64,000 nucleotides of DNA, from positions 62,001 to 126,000 of the forward strand of contig NZ_JAKRFD010000015.1 in assembly GCF_022348185.1 (NCBI RefSeq), given 5' to 3'. Origin of the DNA: Epibacterium sp. Ofav1-8 (GTDB lineage Bacteria > Pseudomonadota > Alphaproteobacteria > Rhodobacterales > Rhodobacteraceae). The notes below the pieces were generated by a model. It did not search any database. It was given only the letters and a program-made list of their open reading frames with translations, and was not told the origin of the DNA. The translations under genes were made by a program, and so were the position numbers. Below, one piece after another: positions 44,096 through 53,755 of the stretch. Within the stretch, counting starts at the first letter, position 1; each line of letters opens with the position of its first letter.

Positions 44096-45237
44096 CTGAT
44101 CCGCATTCCTTCGGGGTTGAATGTCATCTCAATATCACGCCACTGCGCGTATTTGTCAGCCGGGAGATCAAATCCTTTTGATCCACAGCGGATGATTGCG
44201 CGGCGCGCGGCCTCATAGGCCTGTCTGGCCGAACTGTCGGAGCCGCCGGAACTGGACCGCATTCGGATCGACCCAATGTCGGGCACCCCGTCGCGCGACA
44301 GCTCCACGCTGACCACAACGGTGGTGCGCAGCGCCTCGCTGGACAGCGAGCCGACGTTCCAGCAGCGCGATACCGCAACCCGCAGTGCATCCTTTTCCCC
44401 CCGCGTCATCGGTGGGCCGGAGGGTTCCGGCGCCTCGACCTCGCCCGTCCCGGCCAGCGCCTCCGCAAGCGCATCATCCACGGCGGAACTCTCGACCTCG
44501 GGGTTTGGTTCCGCCACCGGGTCGGAATTTTCCGGCGCTGTTGCAGTCTCGACCTGCTCCGGCTCCGGTGCGGCGGTCGGACGTTCGGGACGCAGACGCG
44601 GTCGGACACTGGCCAGCGGCGCGGTCGGTTCGGCATCATCCGCCTCCGCCTCGGTCACGATGCGATCACTGGCGGCCTCCGGGGCGGTGGCCTCCTGCAC
44701 CGGCTGATTGACCTCGGCACCCGCATCGGGTGCGACCTCTTCCCGGGCCACATCATCGACCTGGGTGTCCGGTTCCGGTGGTTGCACCGGCTCCGGCGCG
44801 ACCCGATCCGTCGGCTGGGCGGTCTCCGGCTCTGCGGTCTGCGGCAGATCGGTCACGATGTCGGGCACATCCGGCGCGTCCGGCACCACTGTCGGCACCT
44901 CCGGTGTCGGCTCCGGCGCGGGCGGTTCCGGCTCCGCTTCGACTGTGGGCGCCTCGATCGGCTCGGGTTGTGCGGTGGGCGGTTCCGGCTCGGGCTGCGG
45001 CCGCTCGGGGATCGCGGGTGCGGTCTCGGCCACGCTGGGCGTGACCGGCGCAACCGGGTCCTCGGCCACCTCCGGCGCGGCCTGCTGTTCGCTCAGCCGC
45101 GCGAATTCCTCGGCGGAGATAATGGAGACGTCCTGACTCTGGAACGGCAGCGGGTCGGAGTGGAACCACCCGCCCACAAGCGCCCATGTGATCAGGATCC
45201 CATGGCCTGCTACAGAGATCTTCGTGCCGGTCTGCAC
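44092..45237 (-). CDS. tolA: Tol-Pal system protein TolA
   Basis: TolA spans the periplasm and carries the proton-motive-force-driven signal from TolQR. The 381-residue protein has one N-terminal membrane helix (about 8-25), a long Pro/Glu/Ala-rich low-complexity middle (about 55-280), and a small C-terminal TonB/TolA-like domain ([31 protein letters not shown]). The name rests on position between tolR and tolB and on this layout; sequence in the middle is poorly conserved in the family. Confidence 0.9.
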   Translation of the reverse strand: MQTGTKISVAGHGILITWALVGGWFHSDPLPFQSQDVSIISAEEFARLSEQQAAPEVAEDPVAPVTPSVAETAPAIPERPQPEPEPPTAQPEPIEAPTVEAEPEPPAPEPTPEVPTVVPDAPDVPDIVTDLPQTAEPETAQPTDRVAPEPVQPPEPDTQVDDVAREEVAPDAGAEVNQPVQEATAPEAASDRIVTEAEADDAEPTAPLASVRPRLRPERPTAAPEPEQVETATAPENSDPVAEPNPEVESSAVDDALAEALAGTGEVEAPEPSGPPMTRGEKDALRVAVSRCWNVGSLSSEALRTTVVVSVELSRDGVPDIGSIRMRSSSGGSDSSARQAYEAARRAIIRCGSKGFDLPADKYAQWRDIEMTFNPEGMRIR

Positions 45238-45250
45238 ATCATCACCCGTA

Positions 45251-45739
45251 TCACTCGTCCGGTGCGGCAGGCCGCCCGTCGAGTGCTGGTCCGCCGGTGT
45301 CGGTCACCAGGCCCACATTGGCAAAGCCCCCGGCATTGAGCGCCCCCATCACCTGCATCACATCGCTGTAGGCAATGGCGCCATCCGCACGCAGATAGAC
45401 CCGGTCCGAGGTGCGTTCCGCCGCGATCGCACGCAGGCGCGCGACCAGATCATCACGCGCGACCGGCGTGGTCTGGATCTGGATCTCGCCCGCAGCGGTC
45501 ATGGTCACCGTCAGGGGTTCTTCGTCCTCGCCGGGCAAGGCGCCGGCCGCGGTTTTCGGCAATTCGACCGGGACGCCGACCGTCATCAGCGGTGCTGCCA
45601 CCATGAAGATGATCAGCAGCACCAGCATCACGTCGACAAATGGCGTCACGTTGATTTCCGCCATCGGCCGCGACCGCGACCGCCGCCGACCACGTCGCCG
45701 CCCGCCGCCTGCGTCCTTCTGTTGTACGGCTGCACCCAT
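45251..45739 (-). CDS. tolR: Tol-Pal system protein TolR (ExbD family)
   Basis: The 162-residue protein has an Arg-rich N-terminus (RRRGRRRSRSRPMAEINVTPFVDVMLVLLIIFMV), a single membrane helix carrying the conserved Asp of the proton channel (PFVDVMLVLLI), and the periplasmic ExbD domain. It lies four bases downstream of tolQ. Confidence 0.96.
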   Translation of the reverse strand: MGAAVQQKDAGGGRRRGRRRSRSRPMAEINVTPFVDVMLVLLIIFMVAAPLMTVGVPVELPKTAAGALPGEDEEPLTVTMTAAGEIQIQTTPVARDDLVARLRAIAAERTSDRVYLRADGAIAYSDVMQVMGALNAGGFANVGLVTDTGGPALDGRPAAPDE

Positions 45740-45742
45740 GGC

Positions 45743-46438
45743 TCAGCTGTCCAACTGGCGCGAGAAGATGGTGGCGAACTCATCGGCAAAGGCCTCATAC
45801 CCACCGATGATCCGGTCGGAATCCGCCGAGAGCTTGTTATAGAAGATCACTGCCGGAATTGCCGCCAAGAGGCCGAGCCCGGTGGCCAGAAGCGCCTCGG
45901 CGATGCCCGGCGCCACGACGGCGAGGTTGGTGTTTTGCTGTTCCGCGATCTCGATAAAGGCATTCATGATGCCCCACACGGTCCCGAACAGACCGATGAA
46001 GGGCGCTGTGGAGCCCACGGTTGCCAGGATCTGCAAGCCGCTTTGCAATCCCTCGCTCTCCTTGGAGATCGCCACATCCATCGACCGGTCGATGCGGGCC
46101 TGCGCGCCGGGGATCAGAGCCCCATCGGTGCGGTGACTGCGGCGCCACTCGGCCATGCCGGCGGCAAAGATACGCTCGGAATGGCCAGAGGGGTCTGGGC
46201 CGATGTCCTCGTACAGCTCATCCAGCGGGTTACCGGACCAGAAGGCGCGTTCGAACACCTGCGCCTCGCGACGGGCGGACCTGTAGGTGATGAGTTTTTG
46301 GATGATGATCGACCACGACCAAATCGAGGCGACGATCAGCATGATCATCACGAATTTCACGGTCAGCGTCGCGCGCGCGAACAACCCCCACATGGAGAAA
46401 TCAATCTCCTGCGCCAGTGCCAGAGTTTCTGCTTCCAT
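45743..46438 (-). CDS. tolQ: Tol-Pal system protein TolQ (ExbB family)
   Basis: TolQ forms the pentameric proton channel with TolR. The 231-residue protein has three membrane helices (about 17-37, 135-155, 170-192), the conserved LQILATVGSTAPFIGLFGTVWGIMNAF and GIAEALLATGLGLLAAIPAVIFYN blocks. It begins the tolQRAB-pal-ybgF run, 115 bases after ybgC, and an own promoter in that gap is likely. Confidence 0.97.
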   Translation of the reverse strand: MEAETLALAQEIDFSMWGLFARATLTVKFVMIMLIVASIWSWSIIIQKLITYRSARREAQVFERAFWSGNPLDELYEDIGPDPSGHSERIFAAGMAEWRRSHRTDGALIPGAQARIDRSMDVAISKESEGLQSGLQILATVGSTAPFIGLFGTVWGIMNAFIEIAEQQNTNLAVVAPGIAEALLATGLGLLAAIPAVIFYNKLSADSDRIIGGYEAFADEFATIFSRQLDS

Positions 46439-46552
46439 CTGCCTGCTCTATAGCCAGTTGCCACGTCGTTGTGCTTGCGCGGCCTAATTGGGGCGGACGC
46501 TAGCGCAAAACAAGCGACATTGCCAAGCAAACAGGGGCATTGTCGCCGATTG

Positions 46553-46939
46553 TTACAGGGATGCGCGAACTTCTGCCGGAAGCCGCACCGGTTTGCCGCT
46601 GCGCATATCCATGCAGACGGCGGTCACCCGGGCACGAAACAACTCGCGCCCGTCGCGCCGGACCACCTGCGACATGGTCAGCCGGGCGGAGGTCAGTTTC
46701 TCGGGCGCGGTTTCCACGATGAGTTCATCCTCGAACCGTGCAGGCGACAGGTAATCGGCCTCGATCCGCGTCACCACCCAGACGATGCCGGCGTCGCGCA
46801 TGGCGTTTTGATCAACACCCAACCGACGGACATAGTCGCTGCGGGCGCGCTCGATGAACCGCAGGAAATTGGCGTGATAGACCACACCGCCCATATCGGT
46901 GTCTTCGTAATATACCGTGATCGGGAACTGGTGCGTCAT
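46553..46939 (-). CDS. ybgC: Tol-Pal-associated acyl-CoA thioesterase YbgC
   Basis: This hotdog-fold thioesterase is part of the tol-pal cluster in many proteobacteria. The 128-residue protein has the family motif VYYEDTDMGGVVYHANFLRFIERARSDY, with the catalytic Asp in DTDMGG. It overlaps the upstream gene by four bases (ATGA), suggesting coupling. Confidence 0.95.
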   Translation of the reverse strand: MTHQFPITVYYEDTDMGGVVYHANFLRFIERARSDYVRRLGVDQNAMRDAGIVWVVTRIEADYLSPARFEDELIVETAPEKLTSARLTMSQVVRRDGRELFRARVTAVCMDMRSGKPVRLPAEVRASL

Positions 46940-47601
46940 GCCTCATCGCCCCGGATATCCGACGGCGGCGCTTGCAGCCGCGCATAGAGTCGCAGCGCAT
47001 GACTCGCATCCTGCGCCGCCACGGGCATCATCCGATCATAGGCGGCCGCAATCACCCCCGCGATCTCGGGGCGCAGGATCGTGTTGCCATTTTCCGGCAA
47101 GACCGCCAGCGGCGACACCTCCGCAAAGGCCTGCTCTCCCCACAGGAGCATCACCTGCACCGCCTGTGTCAGTGCGAGTGTTTCTGCCGGCACCTCTGCC
47201 ATCGCGCCTTTCATGCGCAGAAAGACAAAGGCCGCCTGAATGGCACCCTGATCGTCAAAGCGAAACGCACGATACTGGCTGGCATCCTCTTTCGCGAGGC
47301 GGTTCACCAGTGGCGCCAGCCCGGGGATCATCCGATCAAGGTCTGGGACCTCCAGCAGTTCTTCCCACTCCCGGAAGAAAAAGAACATGAGATTGGCACC
47401 GAGTTCCGGATCGGTTTCCGCCATCTGATGCCCCGCCAGCGTGGCCATGGCCTCGACCGCACCCTTCACGGTGACAAGCGTCTCGTCCGTCACGCCAAAG
47501 ACGATGGGCGCGATCGGACGCCCCCAGCGCGCAAAGGCATAGGTGCCGTCCTCGCGGGTGAAAAGCGCTTCGATTTCCTCTGGCAGCAGGAGTGCGGACA
47601 T
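46936..47601 (-). CDS. Conserved hypothetical protein between mazG-like and ybgC
   Basis: I do not recognise a domain in this 221-residue protein. From ATG 47601 (GAGG six bases upstream) it begins MSALLLPEEIEALFTREDGTYAFARWGRPIAPIVFGV, has no signal or membrane helix, and is predicted to be mostly alpha/beta, with acidic character. An alternative start is ATG 47616. It overlaps ybgC by four bases and follows the mazG-like gene, so it belongs to the ruv-tol block. The conserved position hints at a housekeeping role in envelope or DNA maintenance, which is only inference. Confidence 0.8.
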   Translation of the reverse strand: MSALLLPEEIEALFTREDGTYAFARWGRPIAPIVFGVTDETLVTVKGAVEAMATLAGHQMAETDPELGANLMFFFFREWEELLEVPDLDRMIPGLAPLVNRLAKEDASQYRAFRFDDQGAIQAAFVFLRMKGAMAEVPAETLALTQAVQVMLLWGEQAFAEVSPLAVLPENGNTILRPEIAGVIAAAYDRMMPVAAQDASHALRLYARLQAPPSDIRGDEA

Positions 47602-47688
47602 GCGCGGCCTCGTCATTTCATTCGCTCGTCGGGCGTTTGTACGGACCTGCCCGGGGCGGAGCAAGGGGAGAAGTCCCGTGCCGCTCCG

Positions 47689-47991
47689 TCACGCCTCCTG
47701 CGCAAGATAAGCGCCCCATTTGCGCTCAAACGCCGCGCCGGCATCAATGCCCTGCCAATCGGCAAACAACAGCAGAAACCCGAGGAGGTCGGCGACCTCG
47801 TTCTCCAGATCGGTTTTGCTGCCGTCCTTGCGTGTCTGCCCCGCAAGGCTCAGATAGGCAGAGGCGACCTCGCCCAGCTCTTCGGTCATCTTGCCCAGAT
47901 ACCAAGCGGCATCCCGCTCGATCCCGAAGCGCTGCGCGTAAAGCACACTCACCCGATTGGCGACGGCGGTCAGTTCACCAAGATCCTGCAT
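47689..47991 (-). CDS. MazG-like nucleotide pyrophosphohydrolase
   Basis: The 100-residue all-helical protein has the MazG-type metal-binding motif EELGEV (KMTEELGEVASAY) and, one helix later, ENEVADLLGFLLLFAD, matching the EExxE-(12-28)-ExxD layout. It probably hydrolyses a non-canonical or excess nucleoside triphosphate. It lies 15 bases after ruvB's start in gene order (ruvB upstream on this strand). Confidence 0.85.
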   Translation of the reverse strand: MQDLGELTAVANRVSVLYAQRFGIERDAAWYLGKMTEELGEVASAYLSLAGQTRKDGSKTDLENEVADLLGFLLLFADWQGIDAGAAFERKWGAYLAQEA

Positions 47992-48006
47992 CGCGCGCTC
48001 CTGTTC

Positions 48007-49026
48007 TCAGCCAAAGAGGTCGCTGTGCGACTTGGGAGGCGCAAGGCCCAGATGCTGCCACGCCTTTTGCGCCAGCATCCGTCCGCGCGGCGTGCGCTGG
48101 ATCAGCCCTTGTTGCAGAAGATAGGGCTCGATCACCTCCTCCAGCGCGTCGCGGCTTTCGCTCAGCGCGGCGGACATGGTCTCGATCCCGACGGGACCAC
48201 CGCCATAGTTCTCGGCCACCAGACGCAGATACCGTCGGTCCGCGCCATCAAGACCCAGCTGATCCACCCCGAGCCGCGTCAGCGCGCCATCGGCCAGTTC
48301 CTGGGTGATCGTTCCATCGCCCTCGACAACCGCAAAGTCCACCACGCGGCGCAAGAGCCGCCCGGCGATCCTTGGGGTGCCGCGGGCGCGCCGCGCGATC
48401 TCCCGCGCCCCGGCGTCATCAGCAGGGGCTCCCAGCTTGCGGGCGTTCCGGCTGACGATCTCGAACAGCTCATCCACGGTGTAGAACTGCAGCCGTGTCG
48501 GAATGCCAAACCGATCTCGTAGCGGCGTGGTCAAAAGCCCCATGCGCGTCGTTGCCCCCACCAGTGTGAAAGGCTGCAGCTCAATGCGCACCGTACGTGC
48601 CGCCGGCCCCTCGCCGATCACCAGATCCAGTTCGAAATCCTCCATCGCCGGATAGAGCACCTCCTCAACGGCCGGGTTCAGACGGTGGATTTCATCGATG
48701 AACAACACATCGCGCGCCTCAAGATTGGTGAGGATCGCGGCCAGATCGCCCGCCTTTGCAAGCACCGGCCCGGAGGTCATGCGAAAGTTCACGCCCAGCT
48801 CGCGCGCCACAATCTGCGCAAGCGTCGTTTTGCCAAGTCCCGGCGGGCCATGAAACAGGGTGTGGTCCATCGCCTCGCCGCGCCGGCGGGCAGATTCGAT
48901 AAACACCCGCAGGTTGGCGCGGGCCTCCGCCTGGCCGATGAATTCGCCAAGCCCCTGCGGACGCAAGGCGCGATCGTTGTCTTCGGGCAGCGGCTCGGGG
49001 CGCAGGGTGGGGTCCGCGTCAATCAT
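48007..49026 (-). CDS. ruvB: Holliday junction helicase RuvB
   Basis: RuvB is the AAA+ motor of Holliday-junction branch migration. The 339-residue protein has Walker [16 protein letters not shown], Walker [12 protein letters not shown], the sensor [21 protein letters not shown] and the C-terminal winged-helix [17 protein letters not shown]. It starts 13 bases after the ruvA stop. Confidence 0.98.
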   Translation of the reverse strand: MIDADPTLRPEPLPEDNDRALRPQGLGEFIGQAEARANLRVFIESARRRGEAMDHTLFHGPPGLGKTTLAQIVARELGVNFRMTSGPVLAKAGDLAAILTNLEARDVLFIDEIHRLNPAVEEVLYPAMEDFELDLVIGEGPAARTVRIELQPFTLVGATTRMGLLTTPLRDRFGIPTRLQFYTVDELFEIVSRNARKLGAPADDAGAREIARRARGTPRIAGRLLRRVVDFAVVEGDGTITQELADGALTRLGVDQLGLDGADRRYLRLVAENYGGGPVGIETMSAALSESRDALEEVIEPYLLQQGLIQRTPRGRMLAQKAWQHLGLAPPKSHSDLFG

Positions 49027-49038
49027 TCACTCATCCCC

Positions 49039-49728
49039 TCAGCCTTTGGGCGCCAGCAGGCGCAGCGCCGCGCGGATCAGCTCTGCCTCGCCTGCTTCCG
49101 GGTTATCGCCAGCCGCCTCAGCCACCGCACTTGCAGCGTCAGAAGGTCCATAGCCGAGGTTGCCCAATGCCGACAGTGCGCCCGCCGATGCCGCCGCCGC
49201 GCCGGTCGGAGCTTTGGGGGCGGCTTTGCGCCCGGGTTTCACCGGCGCCTCCGAGGCGGGTTCGACCACCGCGTCGAGATCCGGCCCGTCCAGTGCCTCT
49301 GTGATCGTGCCCCCCATCGCCATCACCGACGGCGCCTTGTCCTTCAGGTCCAGCACAATCCGCTGCGCGGTCTTGGGGCCGACCCCTTTGGCCGCTTTCA
49401 CCGCCGCCCAATCCCCCAGCGCAATCGCGCGGCTCACACCTTCGGGACCAAGCGCACTCAGGATCGCCAGCGAAACCTTGGCCCCCACTCCCTGTACCGA
49501 CGTCAGCAGGCGATGCCATTCCTTTTCCACCAGCGAGGTGAAGCCAAAGAGCTGCATCAGATCCTCGCGCACCAGAAGTTCCGTATAAAGCTGCACCGCC
49601 TCCCCCGCCGTGGGCAGGCTGGCCAGCGTCCGGTCCGAGCAGTAGACGATGTAGCCCACGCCACGCACATCGATCATCACATGATCGGGCGCCCTGTAGT
49701 CGAGCCGGCCGGTCAGTTTGCCGATCAT
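49039..49728 (-). CDS. ruvA: Holliday junction protein RuvA
   Basis: RuvA binds the four-way junction and recruits RuvB. The 229-residue protein has the OB-fold start [31 protein letters not shown], the helix-hairpin-helix [17 protein letters not shown] and [25 protein letters not shown] long Ala/Pro-rich linker (about 150-185) separates these from the C-terminal RuvB-binding domain, making it longer than the E. coli protein (203 aa). It overlaps the ruvC stop by four bases. Confidence 0.97.
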   Translation of the reverse strand: MIGKLTGRLDYRAPDHVMIDVRGVGYIVYCSDRTLASLPTAGEAVQLYTELLVREDLMQLFGFTSLVEKEWHRLLTSVQGVGAKVSLAILSALGPEGVSRAIALGDWAAVKAAKGVGPKTAQRIVLDLKDKAPSVMAMGGTITEALDGPDLDAVVEPASEAPVKPGRKAAPKAPTGAAAASAGALSALGNLGYGPSDAASAVAEAAGDNPEAGEAELIRAALRLLAPKG

Positions 49729-50222
49729 GCGCGTACCTCTTTCAATTGCCGCTGGTTGCTGCCCCCGTAATAGGCGTGACAGATGGCGATCGCCAGTGCG
49801 TCTGCCGCATCCGCCCCCTTGGGGGCGCAGCCCGGCAATTGCAGCTTGACCATATGCAGCACTTGTTCCTTCTCGGCATGCCCCACCCCGACCACAGTCT
49901 TCTTGACGCGGTTGGGTGCATATTCGCCGGTGGGCAGTCCGGCCTTGGCCAGGGTGAGCAAGGCCACGCCGCGCGCCTGACCCAGCTTCAGCGTCCCGGC
50001 GCCATCCTTGTTCACAAAGGTCTGCTCGATCGCGGCCTGATCCGGCTGATAGGCGGCTATGATCTCGGTGACCTGATTGTGCAATGACAACAGCCGCTCT
50101 CCCAAATCATCACCGTCAGAGTGACACAGACCGTTGGCAACATGGCTGAGACGCGCGCCATTTGATTCGATGACGCCCCATCCAAGGGTCCTGAGCCCCG
50201 GATCGATCCCTAGTATTCGCAT
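49725..50222 (-). CDS. ruvC: Holliday junction resolvase RuvC
   Basis: RuvC cuts Holliday junctions. The 165-residue protein has the RNase-H-like active site with [19 protein letters not shown] (first catalytic Asp), AAIEQTFVN (Glu), and the C-terminal HVAK-type [13 protein letters not shown] and [17 protein letters not shown] 50222 is chosen by family start; an in-frame ORF extends far upstream without family similarity. Confidence 0.97.
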   Translation of the reverse strand: MRILGIDPGLRTLGWGVIESNGARLSHVANGLCHSDGDDLGERLLSLHNQVTEIIAAYQPDQAAIEQTFVNKDGAGTLKLGQARGVALLTLAKAGLPTGEYAPNRVKKTVVGVGHAEKEQVLHMVKLQLPGCAPKGADAADALAIAICHAYYGGSNQRQLKEVRA

Positions 50223-50583
50223 CTCACCGCCCGATCTGTCGTTGTGTTTTTTACGGATTGTAAACCCAGCTAGCACAAAACGCGAACACAACCAATCGCT
50301 TTCCTGCCGCGGGCCTCGCTCCGGTTCCTCGATCTCACCCGCAGCAGGCGGACCCGCGCAGCCCCAAAAGCGCCTGGAAACGACATCCCGAAACACGACG
50401 CCGACAGATTTCCGCGCTTTCCCGGGAACGTGACGAAACCCCTTATTTCCATACCTCAAAGCTATGCGAAAACTGCATGGGACACATGCAAAAATTGCGC
50501 TTGTGAGCCGCGAAAAGCGTCTCTATCTGCCGCTCATCGCACTGATGAGACAAACCTGAACTCGAATGAGAGAGAACGTGGAT
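50223..50583. other. 361-base divergent region ruvC / DUF1127 gene
   Basis: This region must hold the promoter of the ruv-tol block and that of the DUF1127 gene. On the minus strand TACAAT (about 38 bases before the ruvC ATG) is a good -10 but lacks a clear -35. I looked for an alphaproteobacterial LexA site (GAAC-N7-GAAC) and found none that is convincing. No gene is seen. Confidence 0.35.
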
Positions 50584-50802
50584 ATGGCTGTACTCGACAC
50601 CACCCGCACCGCCCAAGGCACCACCGGCCTGATCGGCCGTATCGGCGCTCTTGTGAATACGCTGATCGCCACCGTCGCCGTCTGGAATGACGCGCGCATG
50701 ACCCGCAAGGCGCTTGGCGCGCTGTCCGACCGCGAGCTGTCCGACATCGGGCTCAACCGCGGCGATGTTGACAGCATCGGCATGGATTCCCCGCTGGTCT
50801 GA
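50584..50802 (+). CDS. DUF1127 small protein
   Basis: The 72-residue protein ends with the DUF1127 signature VWNDARMTRKALGALSDRELSDIGLNRGDV, an Arg-rich helical motif common in alphaproteobacteria. Its N-terminus (MAVLDTTRTAQGTTGLIGRIGALVNTLIATVAV) is amphipathic. Related DUF1127 proteins in Agrobacterium and Rhodobacter have been linked to phosphate, carbon or RNA turnover control. ATG 50566 is an alternative start in frame. A terminator follows. Confidence 0.9.
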   Translation: MAVLDTTRTAQGTTGLIGRIGALVNTLIATVAVWNDARMTRKALGALSDRELSDIGLNRGDVDSIGMDSPLV

Positions 50803-50847
50803 AACAGACGCCGGTCCGTGCGCGGACCCCGGATGGATACAAACGCG

Positions 50848-50883
50848 ACGCCGCCCATCGGAGAGGTTCCGGGGCGGCGTTTT
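50848..50883 (+). terminator. Terminator of the DUF1127 gene
   Basis: ACGCCGCCC (50848-50856) pairs perfectly with GGGCGGCGT (50872-50880), followed by TTTTG. It lies between convergent genes and may act in both directions. Confidence 0.8.
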
Positions 50884-50948
50884 GTTCGTTGGCCCGACTG
50901 TCTTCGCTCGACGGTCTTCGACCGGGCCTCGTCCCGATCAGCGCAGAT

Positions 50949-51296
50949 TCAGCGCAAATACGGAACCAGATGCGAGGCAATTGCGGTCGAGATCGGATCG
51001 GCCTGCATCAGGAAGGCCCCCCCCTGTTCCACCGCGGTGCCGCGGCTGAGTTTCTGCACACGTTCATCATAGCTGCTGTAGCCAAGCGATGCGATCAGGA
51101 AGCCTTTGAACACCAGAATGGCTGTCAGGAACAAAATGAGGGAGCGCAGGGTGATCTTGGAGCGCACGACCTTGCGCGGCTCGACAATGATCAGCCCGTC
51201 TGCGCGCATCTTGGCTGTGTAGCCCTGGCTCATCTGCAAGCTCTTACGGTCCAGCCGACGGAGTCGGTGGCGAAACTCTGCGTGTTGGTCGCTCAT
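50949..51296 (-). CDS. Hypothetical single-span membrane protein
   Basis: I do not recognise this 115-residue protein. It has a basic, polar N-terminal half (MSDQHAEFRHRLRRLDRKSLQMSQGY ... RKVVRSKITLRS), a transmembrane helix (about 54-72, LILFLTAILVFKGFLIASLG) and a short tail that would be periplasmic, ending DPISTAIASHLVPYLR. The start at ATG 51296 lies 112 bases from prmA's stop. Position-wise it stands alone. Confidence 0.7.
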   Translation of the reverse strand: MSDQHAEFRHRLRRLDRKSLQMSQGYTAKMRADGLIIVEPRKVVRSKITLRSLILFLTAILVFKGFLIASLGYSSYDERVQKLSRGTAVEQGGAFLMQADPISTAIASHLVPYLR

Positions 51297-51407
51297 TGCG
51301 AAACTCCGAACTGGCCCCCACCAGCGGATGGAAAGAAGTTAAGCTTGAATTGTGACCAAAGGAAGGCAGATCGCTAAAACTCTATTAAACTGGCCCGGTA
51401 TCGCCGT

Positions 51408-52277
51408 TTACCTCTGCAAGATCAGCGTCGTCCACTCACCAATCTCTGCGCGTTGGACCAGATTGACCCCGTTTTGCGCATAAACGGCGATCACGTCATC
51501 GGCCTGATCGTTCAGGATACCGGACAGAATCGCATACCCGCCCGCACGCAGATGCGCCGCCATGTCCGGGGCAAGTGCCACCAGCGGACCCTTGAGGATA
51601 TTGGCGAAGATCAAGTCATATGGGGCGCTTTCCTTCAGGGCCGGTGCATCGAAGCCTGCCGCCTCAAGACATTGCACCGCGCCCTTCATGCCGTTGGCGT
51701 CCATATTGGCCTCGGCCACATCAACTGCAACTTCGTCGATGTCACTTGCAAGAACCCGCGCCTGCGGCCAGACCCGCGCCGCCGCCATGGCAAGGACCGC
51801 CGTGCCACAGCCGATGTCCACGACTTTGTCTCCTTCGAACCCCGTGCCGATCAGGTGATCCAGCGCCTTGAGGCAGCCCAGGGTGGTACCGTGATGGCCG
51901 GTGCCAAACGCCATCGCCGCCTCGATCAGCAAGGGAATCTTGTCCCCGGGCAGCTTGTCGGCATCGTGACTGCCGTAGACAAAGAAACGGCCCGCCTCGA
52001 CCGGCGCCAGTTCGCGACGCACATGCGCCACCCAGTCCGTCTCGGGGAGTTCCGAGACCGCAAAGGGTTTCGCCCCGTGCAGCGTCGCCAAAAGGGCCAG
52101 CCCCGCCTCGTCCGGAGCTTCGGTGAAATAGCCCCCCACTTCCCAGAGCCCCGAGTCATCTTCGACCTCGAAGACACCGACCCCGGTCGGCTCCGGGTTG
52201 AGCCGCTCCATTGCCTCGCCCAGCGCCTCGGCCTGGGCTTTTCCGGTCAGCGTGGTGAGGGCGGTGAAGGTGGGCAT
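51408..52277 (-). CDS. prmA: Ribosomal protein L11 methyltransferase PrmA
   Basis: PrmA trimethylates ribosomal protein L11. The 289-residue protein has an N-terminal substrate-binding domain and the SAM-binding core: AMAFGTGHHGTTLGCLKAL, KVVDIGCGTAVLAMAAARVW, VLASDIDEVAVDVAEANM and DLIFANILKGPLVALAPDMA. ATG 52277 is chosen by family start (MPTFTALTTL) over an in-frame ORF beginning at 52379. Confidence 0.95.
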   Translation of the reverse strand: MPTFTALTTLTGKAQAEALGEAMERLNPEPTGVGVFEVEDDSGLWEVGGYFTEAPDEAGLALLATLHGAKPFAVSELPETDWVAHVRRELAPVEAGRFFVYGSHDADKLPGDKIPLLIEAAMAFGTGHHGTTLGCLKALDHLIGTGFEGDKVVDIGCGTAVLAMAAARVWPQARVLASDIDEVAVDVAEANMDANGMKGAVQCLEAAGFDAPALKESAPYDLIFANILKGPLVALAPDMAAHLRAGGYAILSGILNDQADDVIAVYAQNGVNLVQRAEIGEWTTLILQR

Positions 52278-52388
52278 GGAGGGTCTCCGAAAGAACTGGG
52301 CGCACAGGGCGCGGGCTGGATCAGCGCCTACGCGAGCCTTGCATGCAGGGTCAAGAGGCAGCAGGGGCTGCGCCCCCACCCCCTAAGG

Positions 52389-53624
52389 TTATTCTGCCGG
52401 TGCCGGGGCGGCAAACCGGGCAAAGATGGTCTCGTTTCCTGGCTCCGGGTGGCGCGGGATCATCAGCGACAGCGCCAGCGACACCAGCGCCATCAGGGCC
52501 GCCAGCCCAAAGACTGCCGCCGGAGAGGCCACCCACAGGAGACCCAGCAAGACCGGCAGGAACACCGCCGCGATGTGGTTGATGGTAAAGGCAACCGCCG
52601 CCGTCGGTGCAATATCGGCCGGATCGGCGATCTTCTGGAAATAGGTCTTCAGGGCCAGCGCGAGCGCAAACAGGATGTGGTCCACCACATAGAGCGTCGC
52701 CGCCAGCACCACGCCCCAGCCGAACCAGTAGATGCCGCCATAGAGGGCAAAGACGGTGGCGAGGCCGACATATTCAAAGATCAGGGTACGGCGTTCCCCA
52801 AACCGGGACACAAACCGCCCCAGCATCGGCGCGGCGATCATATTGATCAGAAGGTTGATCAGATAGAGACCGGTGAGGTGATGCACCTCAAAGCCAAACC
52901 GCTCCACCATCATGAACCCCGCGAACACGACAAAGATCTGCCGCCGGGCCCCGGCCATGAACTGCAACGCGTAGTACAGCCAGTAGCGCCGCCGCAGTAC
53001 CATCTTCTTGTTCTGCGGGGTCGGACCGTCGAACTGAGGGACCGCAAACAGGCAGAAGATGGCGACCACCGCCGTGAAACCGCCCGCCGCCAGATAAACG
53101 GCGTTGTAGGTCAGGCCCAGCGGCTCCCACAGCAGAACGATCGCGCCGTAGACGACCAGCGTCGCGGCAGACCCTGTCGCCACCAGCCAGCCCAGCATCT
53201 GCGGGGCGCGTTCCTTGGACAACCACTGCAATTGCAGCGATTGCGCCACGGTTTCGAAATAGTGAAAGCCGATCGAACTCAGCACCGTGATTATCAAAAT
53301 GCCTTGCAAGGTCGGAAACCACGCCGTCAGCGCGGTTGCCGCGCCAAGCAGCGCCAGCGACAGAAGGCCCAGCACCTGCTCGCGAATGAAGATGATCAGA
53401 AAGATCACGAGGAACGCAAGGAAACCGGGGATCTCGCGCACGGTGTGCAGCAGGCCGATGTCCGCGCCATCGAAATCCGCCACCTCGATCACGAAGTTGT
53501 TCAGCAACGCCGACCAGGTGTTGAAGGCGACGGGCATGGCGATCGCCATCAGAAACAGCAGCGTGATGGGACGGCGCCAGAACGGCAGCGACCGGGCCTG
53601 ATCGAGGGACATGGGCGTTTTCAT
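52389..53624 (-). CDS. Major facilitator superfamily transporter
   Basis: The 411-residue protein has about twelve hydrophobic helices with a cytoplasmic basic loop in the middle (PQNKKMVLRRRYWLYY). It begins MKTPMSLDQARSLPFWRRPITLLFLMAIAMPVAFNTWSALLNNFVIE. The substrate cannot be told. It follows prmA's upstream gap and precedes priA on the same strand. Confidence 0.85.
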   Translation of the reverse strand: MKTPMSLDQARSLPFWRRPITLLFLMAIAMPVAFNTWSALLNNFVIEVADFDGADIGLLHTVREIPGFLAFLVIFLIIFIREQVLGLLSLALLGAATALTAWFPTLQGILIITVLSSIGFHYFETVAQSLQLQWLSKERAPQMLGWLVATGSAATLVVYGAIVLLWEPLGLTYNAVYLAAGGFTAVVAIFCLFAVPQFDGPTPQNKKMVLRRRYWLYYALQFMAGARRQIFVVFAGFMMVERFGFEVHHLTGLYLINLLINMIAAPMLGRFVSRFGERRTLIFEYVGLATVFALYGGIYWFGWGVVLAATLYVVDHILFALALALKTYFQKIADPADIAPTAAVAFTINHIAAVFLPVLLGLLWVASPAAVFGLAALMALVSLALSLMIPRHPEPGNETIFARFAAPAPAE

Positions 53625-53755
53625 GCCTTGGCTTTAGAGCGCTTTACTCGACAGGGCGAGTCAAGAATTGTACCAAATCACGCCAGTGAGCGCACAGATC
53701 CCCCTGCATTCCCGCAGGGCCATCGCCCGGTTCAGCGGCTCCCCACCCATTCGGT

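Noticed and set aside
50223-50583. LexA (SOS) box before ruvC
   Set aside because: GAAC occurs near 50272 and 50426 but without a second GAAC or GTTC at the required spacing.
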